Below, one piece after another: positions 23,881 to 35,457 of a stretch of 64,000 nucleotides of DNA. Every line of letters begins with the position of its first letter. The stretch's first letter is position 1. Source of the stretch: Agelaius tricolor (Eukaryota; Chordata; Aves; Passeriformes; Icteridae); the NCBI GenBank assembly GCA_023055355.1, contig JALJCS010000038.1, positions 3,720,001-3,784,000 on the forward strand. The letters run 5' to 3'. A program made the position numbers and the translations under genes. The notes below the pieces were generated by a model, which searched no databases, was not told the origin of the DNA, and worked only from the letters and a program-made list of their open reading frames with translations.

Positions 23881-23902
23881 GATTTTTTTTTTTTTTTTTT
23901 TT
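23881..23902. repeat. PolyT tract
   Basis: An uninterrupted run of about 22 T. There is no adjacent target-site duplication or gene-like sequence that would mark it as a processed retrocopy tail. Confidence 0.9.
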
Positions 23903-24251
23903 TCCGGAGGAGTCTTATCTCCCTGCCTCGAAAAATGAGGCATGTTTTAAAAAATGAATCCCAGGGACGCATCTTTGAAAAGCCCAACGCTGTTGCTTTA
24001 ACGCTGCCTGTTCGTTTATTCCGACATCAAGGGTGTCTGAAGCCGCCGGGGGGACAGCGGCTCGTCCATGCAAAGCTCCCGAGGAACAATCGCGGCTGTG
24101 TGCGGCACAAAGGGGCCGTTTCACATCGCTTCAGAACGCCGTGCCCCGCCGGGTGCCCTGCCAGCATCCCCGGGCACCGGGACCGGCAGCCCCGGGCCCC
24201 CCGCCAGCCCCGCCGGCCCCGCGGCCAAAACCAACCCCGGGCAGCGCTGGG

Positions 24252-24940
24252 GGATGGAGCAGGGAGATGGAGCAGGGAGATGGAGCAGGGGGAGATGGAG
24301 CAGGGGGAGATGGAGCAGGGGGAGATGGAGCAGGGGGAGATGGAGCAGGGGGAGATGGAGCAGGGAGATGGAGCAGGGGGATGGAGCAGGGGATGGAGCA
24401 CGGGGATGGAGAGGGGGGATGGAGCAGGGGGAGATGGAGCAGGGGGATGGAGCAGGGGGAGATGGAGCAGGGGGAGATGGAGCAGGGGGAGATGGAGCAG
24501 GGGGATGGAGCAGGGGGATGGAGCAGGGGGATGGAGCAGGGGGAGATGGAGCAGGGGGATGGAGCAGGGGGATGGAGCAGGGGGGGATGGAGCAGGGGGA
24601 GATGGAGCAGGGGGATGGAGCAGGGGGATGGAGCAGGGAGGTGGAGCAGGGAGGTGGAGCAGGGGGAGATGGAGCAGGGGAGATGGAGGAGGGAGATGGA
24701 GCTGGGGGATGGAGCAGGGGGATGGAGCAGGGGGAGATGGAGCAGGGGAGATGGAGCAGGGGGAGATGGAGCAGGGAGATGGAGCTGGGGGATGGAGCAG
24801 GGAGATGGAGCAGGGGGAGATGGAGGAGGGAGATGGAGCAGGGGGATGAAGAGGGGGAGATGGAGTAGGGGATGGAGCAGGGGATGGAGCAGCGGGATGG
24901 AGCTGGGGGAGATGGAGCAGGGGGAGATGGGCACTGGGGC
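24252..24940. repeat. G-rich minisatellite, units of 12-15 bases
   Basis: About 690 bases are built from GATGGAGCAGGGG and GAGATGGAGCAGGGG units with minor variants (GGTGGAGC, GGAGCTGGGG, GGAGGAGGGA). The + strand is nearly all purine with repeated runs of three to six G, so it could form G-quadruplex or other non-B structures. Very long chance frames cross it in several registers, reading MEQG/DGAG repeats on + and PAPSPCSIS repeats on -; none has a credible start or domain. It follows a short CpG-rich patch at about 24020-24250. Confidence 0.92.
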
Positions 24941-26817
24941 CGGGCAGGATGGGCAGAGGGGAGCTGTGGGTGCCAGGCTGTGCCCTCTGCAAGGGGACAA
25001 GTGCAGGGATTGGCACTGGGGAGAGCTCGGCTCTGTCAGCGCATCCCTGCCTGCACTCTGCCTCTGCTGCCGCCCCACTGGTGCTGCCTGGCCACGTTTC
25101 ACTTCAAATCTGAATTTCATAAAAAGCTCCAAGCCAAGAAAAATCCTTCCAAGTTTGTCTTCTTTTTTTTTTCTTTCTTTTTTTTTTTTTTTTCTCTCCC
25201 TCGTTTAAACTTCAAATGAGCACTGCTTAATAGTTTCTTGGAAAGGCGTTTGCTTGCAGTTCTGTGCAATGTAGGCACTGTTACTTCCTTCTTTTCCATG
25301 TGAGGCTGACTGCAAACTGTCTGGTGGCAAACATGAAACCAGCGTTGTGCAACGGGGATGGGGATGAGGGGAGGGAGGCGGGGAGCAGCACAGGCCTGAA
25401 TTTTCAATGTGGAGCTTTCCCAGCAAAAACTGCTGGGGAATTCTTGTGCATACATTGCTTTAATCAGCCCTTTTAATAACATCAGAAGTGCTGGGAATTA
25501 CATAACCACGCTCTGTCTGGGTTTTGCTGGGTTGTTGAGGAGAGATTTATGTGCCTTCAGGACTCGCTGAGCCTCAAGGACTGAGGGTCCAGCACGAGGC
25601 ACGACGGGACCTGCTCAGAGTTCTCTGCTCCTGCCTTGCCTTGCAAACTGAGCTGGTAGTGCTGATTTGCCAACAAATTTCCTATTTACTGCTCACCAGA
25701 GCATCAGTTGTGACAAATAGACAGAAGAAGGCAGCATTTCACTGAAAGCATTTTATGTACTGATTAAGACACTGTACAAAGAGCTCCTCTGGGCGCACGG
25801 GGAGTCTGGATTGCAAAGTCGCTGTGCAGCGTTTGGGGGGGGGCTGCTGTAGGGTCAAAATTCACCCAAATTGCTGCATTTCTGCACTCTGGCTGCCCAG
25901 AGCCAGGGATGTGCAGTGACTGCTCTGTGCAGGAGCAGGGGGTGGTTTCCACAGAGATTGATTGTTTGAGTTGTGCCCGTGCTCACCCATTGTGAACGCC
26001 CTCGGACAGGGCTGGGTGCAGGGGAAACACGAGAGGATTTTTCTGGTCGGTAACAACATGATAGCCATGTGCTGCAATGATGACAGGAAAATTTCATGCT
26101 TCAAGGACTGTAGCTGCCCTGCAGAGAGAGGGCAGGAGGGGGCTGGCAGGAGGGGGAATGAATGGTGGGCATGCAGGGAAGGGCTGGAGGATTTTTGGTC
26201 GCTTCCTTTAAAGCATCGAGCACCAAAGGAACAAGAACCAAGACCTGAGCCTCTGGTTATAACTCTATGTAAATGTCTAATTCTGCTGCAATCAATGGTA
26301 AACTCTCAGAGCTTTCAGCAAGGTCAGGGTTTCACCTTGTTTCCTCTCAAACAAACCTGCCTTTTCTTGGGGAAATAAATAAACCAGTTGAACGCAAAAC
26401 CTGGAAGGTCAAGTTGCAACACTCAAACCTAAAAAAGATGCACATTGTTTGTGTCCCGTGTCACACAAGAAATATGAGGCCAGACCCTGAATTCCCTCAT
26501 TTCAGGCCTCTGCTGTGGGATTTTTCCCAGGCTGACTGCTGTAATTCCTGAGTTGTGCTCCTTCCTGGCTGGTGCAAGGGAGCAGCCTGAGATGGGAGGA
26601 AGGTGAATTTGCTTTTCCAATTTCAGGGGTTGAATTCAGCCCAGGTGTACAAGCTGCACCTCCCTGAGGGTCCAACAGCCCCCAGAATGATAAGAGAATG
26701 GTTTGGAGAAACCACCCCAGTCCTGCAGGCCCTGCTGGGCCCACAACACCCACGGCTTGAGCTCCACACTGGCGACAGAGTGCAGTGAGGCCACTGAGGA
26801 CAGAGATGGGCAATGAG

Positions 26818-27095
26818 CAGGTTTGTTCAGGAAGAATTTCTTCACAGAAAGGGTTGAAAGGCGCTGCCCAGGGGGGTGGTGGTGTCCCCACCTTTGGAGA
26901 TGCCCAGGGAAGGGCTGGAGGTGTCCAAAGAAGGGCTGGAGGTGTCCAAGGAAGGGCTGGAGGTGTCCAGGGAAGGGCTGGAGGTGCCACTCTGTGCTCT
27001 GGGCTGGGTGACAAGGTGAGGATCAGTCACAGGTTGGACTCAATGGTCCGGGAGGGCTTTCCCAGCCTCGGTGCTTCTGGGATTCTGTCATTCTG
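26818..27095 (+). mobile_element. CR1 LINE 3' region with an internal tandem expansion
   Basis: It starts with AGGAAGAATTTCTTCACAGA and GGGTTG..GGCGCTGCCCAGG, typical of the CR1 3' region. It ends with CAGGTTGGACTCAATGGTCC, GGAGGGCTTTCCCAGCCT and GGGATTCTGTCATTCTG, the CR1 terminus. Between them, where one 'ggaggtgtcca' block is usual, there are four 21-base units. No open reverse-transcriptase frame remains. Confidence 0.88.
26910..26993 (+). repeat. Four 21-bp tandem units inside CR1
   Basis: AAGGGCTGGAGGTGTCCAA-type units begin at 26910, 26931, 26952 and 26973, exactly 21 bases apart. This is a local expansion of an internal CR1 segment, and the 7-codon period explains the repeated open frames. 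Confidence 0.9.
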
Positions 27096-27129
27096 CTCAC
27101 AGCATGCCCATGACCTTGAACATCTTTTC

Positions 27130-27710
27130 CCTCCTTGCAGCGCATGATTCGGGGGAGAGCAGGGGCGGGGGCGGCGGCACAAGTATCGAAACGTTTGTTC
27201 AGCAATTGCTGCAGAAAGAAAAACTCGCTTCAATCCGCAGAGATGCCAACTGAATTTTTGTTTTGTTTTGGCGCTCTGGAGGCGAGCCAGGAGCGGGATG
27301 TTGTGAAGTCTCCGGCAGCTACTGCCTGCTTGTTCCATACCAAGCATAACTCTGGCTGTATTTTTATCGGCAAACTCGGTCCCACGCGCGGGGATGAGCG
27401 AATGGAGCCGGGGCTGCTCCCGGGGCTCATCCCGGGCACCCCCGGGCACAGCCCGGCCCCGCCTGCAGCCGGTGATGCCCTCCGGAGGTTCTGCCCCTTC
27501 CCTGCCAGCTCCAGGAGGAACAGCGCGTGGGTTTATTGGGAAAAGGGGAGCAGCAGAAGCAGCTCTGCTCCCACTGGGGTCCCTGCTTCTCGGTCTCGGG
27601 GCAGGGAATTTCTGGGACTGCTTTTCTCGTTCCACGCGGAGCGGGGCTGTTTGTGCTTTGTCAGCAGAAGGGCCCCGCTCTCTGCCTCGCACAATGGAGT
27701 ATAAATAGCC
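27130..27710 (+). promoter_or_regulatory. Orphan CpG-rich patch with TATA-like element
   Basis: About 370 bases from 27130 are relatively CpG-rich (GGCGGGGGCGGCGGC, CCACGCGCGGGG). An ACAATGG SOX-type core at 27691-27697 and TATAAATAG at 27700-27708 follow. The layout resembles a promoter or enhancer, but no start, exon or splice pattern can be followed, so a non-coding transcript here is speculation. Confidence 0.25.
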
Positions 27711-28013
27711 TTCCGTGGCTGTCACCTCGCTGGCTCTAGCGGCGATGCCCTGATTTATCCCTGCGGCCGGAGGATGCTTCAGGTGTGTGTGCGCTCTCCC
27801 CCCGGGCCCCAAGGCGCATTTCAATGAAACCAACGCCTGTTTAAGATGCTCTCAGCACTGGCACTCTGAGCCCGGGGTTTTAGCGTTTTCCAAGCCGGGA
27901 TGATGGCACGAGGGGGAGAACCGAGGGTGCTGTCGCTGTTTAAGCGCTACAACTGTTGCCTTCACAAAGGATCCGCGCTCAGAACAGGGAGACATCTTAA
28001 GGATGTCTGACAA

Positions 28014-28031
28014 ATATATATATATATATAT
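28014..28031. repeat. (TA)n microsatellite
   Basis: An alternating TA run of about nine units, followed by TGTACATTTG. Confidence 0.85.
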
Positions 28032-28439
28032 GTACATTTGGGGAGAGCAAGCCTCGCAGCCGGCACCTGGTGAAGGGAATTGAACATGACAGAGCTCCAG
28101 GGGGGACGGAGCCGATGCTTTACCTGCCTCCAGAGGGGGAAATGGGGGCTCTCTGCTGTCCCCCAGTCTCTCTGTCCAGCTGCCCATCTCGCTCTCACCG
28201 CTGCTTTCCACGCCACAGCCCCAGCATGGCCTGGGACCAGCGAGTGTTGTCAATATCTGATTTATCCCAGGGCGTTGCAGAATCCCAAAGCGAGTGACAG
28301 GAGATCTGTGGTGACATCTGACCAGGTGGCCCGGTCCATGCCTCACCCCTCTGCCTTGCCTGCACCCTGGCTGCCCCTTTGTTCCCAAAAAAAGCCCCCG
28401 AGGTGGCTGTGGATGCCTTTTGAAATGCTCATCGGCACA

Positions 28440-28680
28440 TTATCCATCAGATACATATTTACAATCATTCATTAAATTAGGATGTACGTTTCATTCTTCT
28501 TTCTTAGAATATTAATGCCTACTCCTGGCTGAAATGCCATATGAATATTCATTAAAAAATCAATCAATTCCTTTGCCAGGAATGATGTCATTTGAGCAAT
28601 AACTGAAGCAGTAATCGAGCATGCTATGAAAAAACGATGAATGCCATCAGATCTAATGTTTATTGAACCCCGTGTGGGTA
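28440..28680. promoter_or_regulatory. AT-rich putative conserved non-coding block
   Basis: High-complexity AT-rich DNA contains TAAT/ATTA cores, a TGATGTCA CRE-like site near 28584 and CATATGAATATTCAT. It carries no repeat family that I recognise and no coding frame. Enhancer function is a guess from composition. Confidence 0.25.
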
Positions 28681-31127
28681 AATCACAGCAGGTTTTTTCC
28701 CATGCTTTTGTGTGCAGCCACTGGTGCTCCAGTTCCTCCTCCTGCCAGGTGCCAGGAGCCCAGCCCAGCCCCAGCAGGAGCACCTTGGAACAGGTGGGAG
28801 ACATCCCACAGGGATGGATGGGACATCCCATCCCTGCCCAGCTCCTCGGGAACAGTGCCTTAGAAATTTGTCCTATAACAATGGGACACAAAACTCCCCC
28901 AAAATTGTTGTGGGAAACCCGGAAAATTCATCAGCTGAAGGCTTCTTTCCAATGGATCTTTGGCTGGCAAAGCTCTCTCTCCTCTCTTGGGGTGCTGTCC
29001 TGGGTGGGCTGGAGTGGTGGCTTCTCTTGGGGTGCCCTCTCTGCTTTAAAGGTGCAGCTACCAGGGCAAACACGGAATAAAGAGTCACAATACGCTTCAG
29101 GGGGGATCATTATTACTGTAAATTTTCTCAGACCAAGACTTTCTCAACAATAGCAAAGGAGCTGTGCCAATGCACAGGCCTGACTGCAGCTCCTGTGATA
29201 AGAACACACTCCAGTTCTGTGGGAAACACGAAGAGATTTGGCTTAACTTCAGCACCAAGAGTCCCTCAATCCCTCACAATGAAACCCCAGACCCTCTCGT
29301 GTCCAGGAGCAGCATTCCAGGAGACATCTGGGGATGCTCCATGCCCTGCCTGGTCCATCGGCAGTGACCGAGACAGGCGCTGTGCTGGTTTCGTGAGCAA
29401 GGAGAGCCCTCCCTGTGTCACCTCCGTCCCAGCGGGGACAGAGCCGCTGCCGGCAGCACCTGCCGGTGACACCGGATCCCAGCAGAGCGGCAGGAGGAGG
29501 AGCAGGAGCCAAGGTTACCCGCTCCCACCCCCAGCACTGCAGCAGCGACTCGTGAATCAGGCTCTGACAGCGCTGACTTGCTGCATCAGTCACATCACAG
29601 ACACTTCAACCCAAAATATTCCTCTACAGAAAGGAAGGGGAAACACAGACCGATTATGCCAGTCTCATTTACATGCTTAGCTCAGAGAAATCAAACGCCT
29701 GACTCTGTCTCTGGCAGTTTCTCATCGAGGGTATCATCATCTCCTGCAGGGCACACACGCGGCCACCTCCTCCCCTTTCCACCTGGCCAGAGCTGCTTGC
29801 CCTGCAGGGCTGACCCGAGCATCTTGATTGAAAGGCATCTTGCTTGTGTTCCTGAGCACCCACATCAGGAACAGTGAGGGGTGTCAGAGCATCTGCAGGG
29901 AGAGCCTGAGCGCCATTTGTTGGCTCAGCAGTCAACTGAGTGGCCAGCTTGAAATGAATTTAAATTACGAACCAAGAAAGACTTTGAAAAAGTGATGGTT
30001 GATCGCTTTCTCTGATCAAAAAAGTTATCAGAGAAATGAGCCACTCTCTGAGAGGGTCTGCAGGGAGTTTGGGCTGAGATACATCCTGAGGTGTTGCTCC
30101 ATGTCCCCAAATCCCCCAGGCTGGCCCCTCCACATTACAGGGGTGTCCAGGGAGCAGCTTTATCTCCTCTGCCAGACCCAAAGGAGAAGCTCCTTCCCAG
30201 TTTTCCAAACTCTTTGAAGCAATCCCTGACTCCAGGGCAAAGCTGCAGCAGGAGTGAGTCCCTTGGGAGCTGCCTCAGTGTCCCAGGGCTCTTGGATCCA
30301 GCACTGAGGGGATGTCTGCTCCCACAGCCAGTGTCAGATGGCTCATCTGGGGAGCAGAAATCATGGGCAGAGCTCAGACAGAGAGCAGGCAGACAGAGCA
30401 AGGCTGGTGGTGTCCTGTGAATTGCGCCAGCTCGCCTGAAATACCATTTCTGAGCTTTAGAGGCAATTAAATATCAGCACCAGACGAGCTTCCATCCACC
30501 AGCACGTTGAGTCTTTAAGATGAAAGCAGATACTTTTATGGAAATTTATTTTAATGCTGCTCCTGGGAGCAGAGTCTGCAGGCTGTGTCCAGGGAGGTCA
30601 GAGGCTCCCAGGCCGTGAGCACCTGCCACGGGCAGAATTAACACAGGCAGAAAATGCCTCCAGGGCTGGGCTTTCTCTTCTCCCACTTGCACAGGCACCA
30701 CACCATTATATAATAAATAATTACTAAAACAGGCCAATGATACATGGTTTTCTGTTGTTGTCCTGCTCTCACCTCGGGGGACCCAGCTGGAAACAAGCAG
30801 TGCCTTGAGCTTCTGGAGCAATTCCCCAGCAGGATCTGAAGGATTTCTCTATTTACTAACAAGTAAAGCCTTTTTACACACAGCCTTGTGCCAGTTTAGG
30901 CAGGACAATGCAGCTGCCTCGGAGACATCTCATTTCTGTTTGTTTTAACTTATTCCTAATCATTTTAATGTAAATCAAATAAGCCTGGCTGGAGTCAAAA
31001 CAATCCACATCTGCACCGTGTCAGCTGCGTGGCACAGGGCGATGCTCAAGCCTTCTGTAGAGGCTTCATGTAAAGAGCTCAGAGATTTATTCATGGTATT
31101 CATTAAAAATAACAACTTTAACTTCAC

Positions 31128-31241
31128 CCCATCCCTGGAAGTGTCCAATGCCAGGTTTGGAGCAGCCTGGGATGGTGGAAGGTGTCACTGCCTTGGATTG
31201 GGGTGGTCTTTAGGGTCTCTTCCAAACCATTCTGGGATTCC
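31128..31241 (+). mobile_element. CR1 LINE 3'-end fragment
   Basis: CCCATCCCTGGAAGTGTCCA, TTTGGAGCAGCCTGGGATGG, TGGAAGGTGTCACTGCC, GGTCTCTTCCAAACCATTCT and GGGATTCC follow the CR1 terminal order on the + strand. Confidence 0.85.
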
Positions 31242-33168
31242 AGGAACGTCTGTGTCCATCCCATCACCCCAGGGGTGACTCCGTGGTGCTGATGGGGGAA
31301 AGCCCTGCCCAGAGCAGTGGGGTGGCACAGGCTGCCAGCAAAGCTTCCCTCTCCTGGCTGACATCAGGAGCTGGGGTGGATGGAGGGCTGGGAGAGCTGG
31401 AGCCATCACCCCCCTCTCAGAGCTGGGAAGGAGAAAACCCCACGGGGAAAAAAATGAGAGAGCTGAACAGCCACCAAAGACAACAAACAAAGGCTTTCAT
31501 GGGTAAGGAATCATCCCCTGGGTGCTGTGGCTTTGGCTGAACAAAGATTTCAGGGGCTTGTCCCAAATTGTGGTGTTAGCACCTCATCCCTCGTCCCATG
31601 TGTGGCACTGGAGGCTGTGGGGGATGTTCACTGTCCCAGCTGCAGTGGCAATGGCTCTTGTCACCAGAGACCTCACAGGGTCACAGCCAGGTCCAGAGAG
31701 CTCAAACACCATCAAAATGCCAATTCTGAGCCTCCCAGGGGAGCTCTGGGGGCCGACATGGAAACATTGCTGGGCTGGAATGAGACCCCCTGTGACCCAG
31801 GAGAGATTTACTGCAGCAGGGTTGGAGCTTTCCCAGTGAAATCCACCCCAGGCAGGCTCCCTGATGGGAGCAGAGAGAAATCCTGCAGCGGGAGGAGATG
31901 GAGACACCGCAGCACAGGAGGCAGGGAGCGCCATCAAACCTCTTCATGTCCATTTTCCAGGGGCAAGGGTGCTGCAAGAGCTGCCCTCAGCCCTGATTTG
32001 AGCTTTGTGGCTGACAGGGGTGCACCTGGAGGGTCACTGCTCCCAGTGCCAGAGCCTCTGCCCTGCTGGTTGTCCCAAATCCCCTCAGAACCAGCTCTCC
32101 CCTCACTCATGGTGCTGTTTGGTTTTAGAGATTGTCCCTATTCCTGCACGAGGGAGCGCCACAAGCAGAACTCCCCACCTGGCAAAGTTCACTGGGCTGC
32201 TGTGAACGGCAGAGGAAAAGGCAGATCCCTCTGGCACAGAAATGAGGGGTTCTGACACATTTTGTTTTGCTGTTTGCCACCATTCTGGGTGTGATGCTGA
32301 TCCCAGGGAACTTGGCTGGGCTGTAACAGAGCCCTGTGTCCTCTCCTCCCTCCATGAGTATCAATTGTGCCCAGGGCTGGCTGAGTGGGCCATGCCAGGG
32401 AAGGTTTCTGGAGATCCTCTCCACCTTCCACCAGGCCTTGTAGCTCACGGCCCAGCACAAATATTGGTCACACCTTGGGCTGGGGAGGTAAAAATTATTC
32501 TACCTACAAAGCAAACTACAAAAATCCTTCCTAATGTGGCAATTGAAGTCCTCTGAAGCATTGCTGCAGGGTAAGGAGTCTCCTGGCACACTCCTGAATT
32601 TTTGCAGGTCTTCCAGCACCTGCTCAGGGTGATCCCACCACCACCAAGTGCTGGGAATCAGTCCAGGGGCATTCCCAGCCCAGCATCTCTGCAGGCAGGA
32701 AGATTAGAAAGACCTTTTTGCTTTCCAAAGTTTGCTGGAAAGTCACATCCCTGCACAAAATAAATCAGAGATTGGTGCAGAGATTGATGCTTTGCCATGG
32801 GCTGGTCCCCAGCCAGGCTGGCTCTCTCACCCAGACATCCAGAAATCCACCTGGAAATCAAGCTGCAAAGTGTATTTTAGCCACCTGCAGTGGCCTTAGA
32901 GCCCAGAATTTGGAGAAGGAACAAAATCCCCAAAGCTTTGCAGTGAACAGCGAAAGTTCAGATGCAGCCAGAAGGGGTTAAAGGGACGTGGGATGCTGCA
33001 GGATTGTTTCTTCTGCTTCACTAAACCACTGTTCAGATGGAAAAAAAAAAAAAAAAAAGTTAGCTGTTCTCCTGCAAGAATGTAAATGTTGGGTATTTTA
33101 TCAAGTGATTTCTTCAGCCCTCAAGCCATTCTTCAATTTGAAATGCTAGATTGAAAAAAACGCAGGCA

Positions 33169-33187
33169 AGAGAGAGAGAGAGAGAGA
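33169..33187. repeat. (AG)n microsatellite
   Basis: A short AG repeat of about nine units. Confidence 0.85.
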
Positions 33188-33875
33188 AAGAAAATATTTC
33201 CGCAGCCCAGGAACACTTTGCAGACATTATGGAAAATGTTGCCTGGTTTGTTTCCTCTACTCACTGAACCAATCTTTCGCATTAAAATCAGCAGAGTAGT
33301 AAATAAACATGTTTTCTCTAGCCCCGGAGCCATTCTGAGACATCAAATGGTACTTAAGAAATGTTTCTTTCTCCATCACAGAACGTTTTTAAAATGTCCA
33401 TGGCTGAAGGGAGGGAGATGCTCCTGTGCTGGAGCATTAAGGGCTCTGCTGTCTCTCCAAGCTGGGGAGGCCCTGGGCGAGTCACAGAGCTCAGATCTCC
33501 TCTCCTCTTGGAGCACTGCAGGAGGAACTGGAGTTTTCCAGCTCCCTGTGGATGTCTCTGGGTTTTCTGAGACCCTCAGGGAGGTGCTGGGGGCTCCCAA
33601 ACCCCAAATCCCTGTGCTGAGCCAGGGCATGGAGCTGCTCAGTGCAGCACTTGGGGCCACAGGAGTGCCCTGAGCCGTGTCCCCATGTCCTGTGTGTCAC
33701 AGGGATGCTCTGATGTGGCTGAGGTGCTCAGGGAGGGACAGGGGACAGTGCTGTCACCCCACAGGGGTGTTTGTCCCCCAGAGCAGTGCTGTAGCCCCAC
33801 AAGGTGCTTTGGGGCATCTCCTGGGCCAGGGAAGTTCTTGCAGGAGATATTCCTCAGATTTCACCTCTCCCTGTG

Positions 33876-34030
33876 CCAGGTGGCTCCAAGCCCTGTCCAG
33901 GGGCACTTCCAGGGATCCAGGGGCAGCCACAGCTGCTCTGGGCATCCCCATCCTCCCAGGGAAGGATTTTGTCCCAAAATCCCACCTATCCCTGCCCTCC
34001 CTGCAGCCATTCCCCCTTTTCCTGTCGCTC
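33876..34030 (-). mobile_element. CR1 LINE fragment
   Basis: The + strand reads AGGTGGCTCCAAGCCCTGTC, GGCACTTCCAGGGATCC, GGGCAGCCACAGCTGCTCTG, GGCATCC, AGGGAAGGATTTTGTCCCAA and GCAGCCATTCCCCCTTTTCC. This order matches the reverse complement of the CR1 3' region a little inside the terminus. It is diverged and truncated. Confidence 0.8.
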
Positions 34031-34799
34031 CTTCCTGATGAGCTGATGTGGAGATGCTTCAATGAAAGCTGAGGAAGAGGAGCTGGGCTCTCCCACTGGA
34101 AGGGCTCTACGGCTGCTCTGCTCAGAATGCAGTTGGGGACATATTTCTCATGCATCATTTCTAAAAAAAAACCCCGAATTTATCTTGAGCAGAAAAGCAA
34201 ATGTGTTTGTCCTGACCTGACACTGTTTTTTAAAGTGTCAAGTGCTAATGAAATTCCTCAGCCTTGAGCAGTTCTAGGCATTCAATGCTGATTTTTAAAA
34301 TATGGGGATATTTTGCTGCAGATTTTGAGGCAGCCTCGAAATGATGAATGTTGGTGAGTGTGAGAGGAGAGAAACTTCCAGATCCAAAGAAGTTCTGACA
34401 TAATCTCGCATGCAAAGCAGACAGCAAGAGGCTCCTGCTTTAAAGAGGTTTTTTGTTACTCCTTTGAAATTCCTTTAGCAGACATAGGGCCAACGCTGCA
34501 CACTTTCATCATGCAAATTTGCTGATTTTAATATTTTGGGCTTAGGGAGGCAACAAAGCAAAAGGACTTTTTAAATTCTTTAGGCTGTAGGATGAAATTT
34601 GGAATGGAAATGTGCCCACAAGGCTCGAGCAGTCCCACCTCAGATTACTCTGCTTTTTGTGATGCTTGAAAGGCTTTTTCTGCAGGACAAGGGTGTGGAA
34701 AAAGGGCAGCCCTGGAGCTGTGGGTCAGCACAGGGCATCTCCCTGTGACATCCAATCTGGGCTGGGATAAACACCAAAACTGGGGATGGAAGCTCATTA

Positions 34800-35457
34800 T
34801 ATAGTGAAATAATTAAGGTAATAAGTGTAATTATAAATAAATAAATAACAGGAATGAGATTAAATGAAGTGAAAAATAAAAAAGAAAAAGAAATTATCAG
34901 GTTAAAAAATAAATGAAAAGGAAATTAGGAAGGAAATAATGAAATTAATTAAAAAGAAAAATAAAATTAAATAACATATAAACAGACAAAATAAATGGAA
35001 TTAAAAAAAGTGAAAGAGGAAAAGGAAATTAAAAATATAAACAGCAAAAAAGAAATAATATAAAATAGAAGGGCTAAAATGAGAAGAAATATTAAGCGAG
35101 AATAAAATAAAAATAAAATAGACTAAAATAAAAATCAAATAAAATAGACAAAAAATAAAATAAAAATAAAGCATAAAATTAAAAAAATAGAATAAAATAG
35201 AATAAAATATAAAATGAATAAAAAATTAAAATAAATAAAAAATAAGAAATAAAATAACAATAGAATAGCATAGAATAAAATAATAATAGAATAGAATAAA
35301 ATAAATAATATTAAAATGGAATAGAATTGAATAAAATAAGAATAGAATAGAATTGAATAAAATAAGAATAGAATAGAATAGAATAGAATAAAATAAAATA
35401 AAATAAAATAAAATAAAATAAAATAAAATAAAATAAAATAAAATAAAATAAAAGTAG
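34800..35457. repeat. A/T simple-repeat tract, (AAAAT)n / (AATAG)n
   Basis: About 650 bases of A-rich sequence hold very few C residues. It degrades leftwards from a clean run of about 13 AAAAT units (35388-35452) through AATAG, AATAAT and AAATTA variants. Open frames on the minus strand read as FILFYF repeats and are artefacts. The tract stops abruptly at the start of a CpG island. Confidence 0.9.

Larger units (their letters stand above)
17717..34799. other. Intergenic DNA between TMEM250 and the second CpG island
   Basis: There is no supportable coding exon in about 17 kb. The part nearest TMEM250 may include a longer 3' UTR. Contents recognised are a duplicated segment (18431-18556), CR1 remnants, a G-rich minisatellite, polypyrimidine and polyA tracts (25163-25200, 33040-33058), (GA)n at 33169-33187, (TA)n at 28014-28031, and candidate regulatory blocks. 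Open frames here, including those of more than 300 codons at 24.0-25.2 kb, are produced by tandem repeats. Confidence 0.65.

Noticed and set aside
24027..25208. Several open frames of 266-391 codons on both strands
   Set aside because: All derive from the G-rich minisatellite; the residues are monotonous repeats and every register is open.
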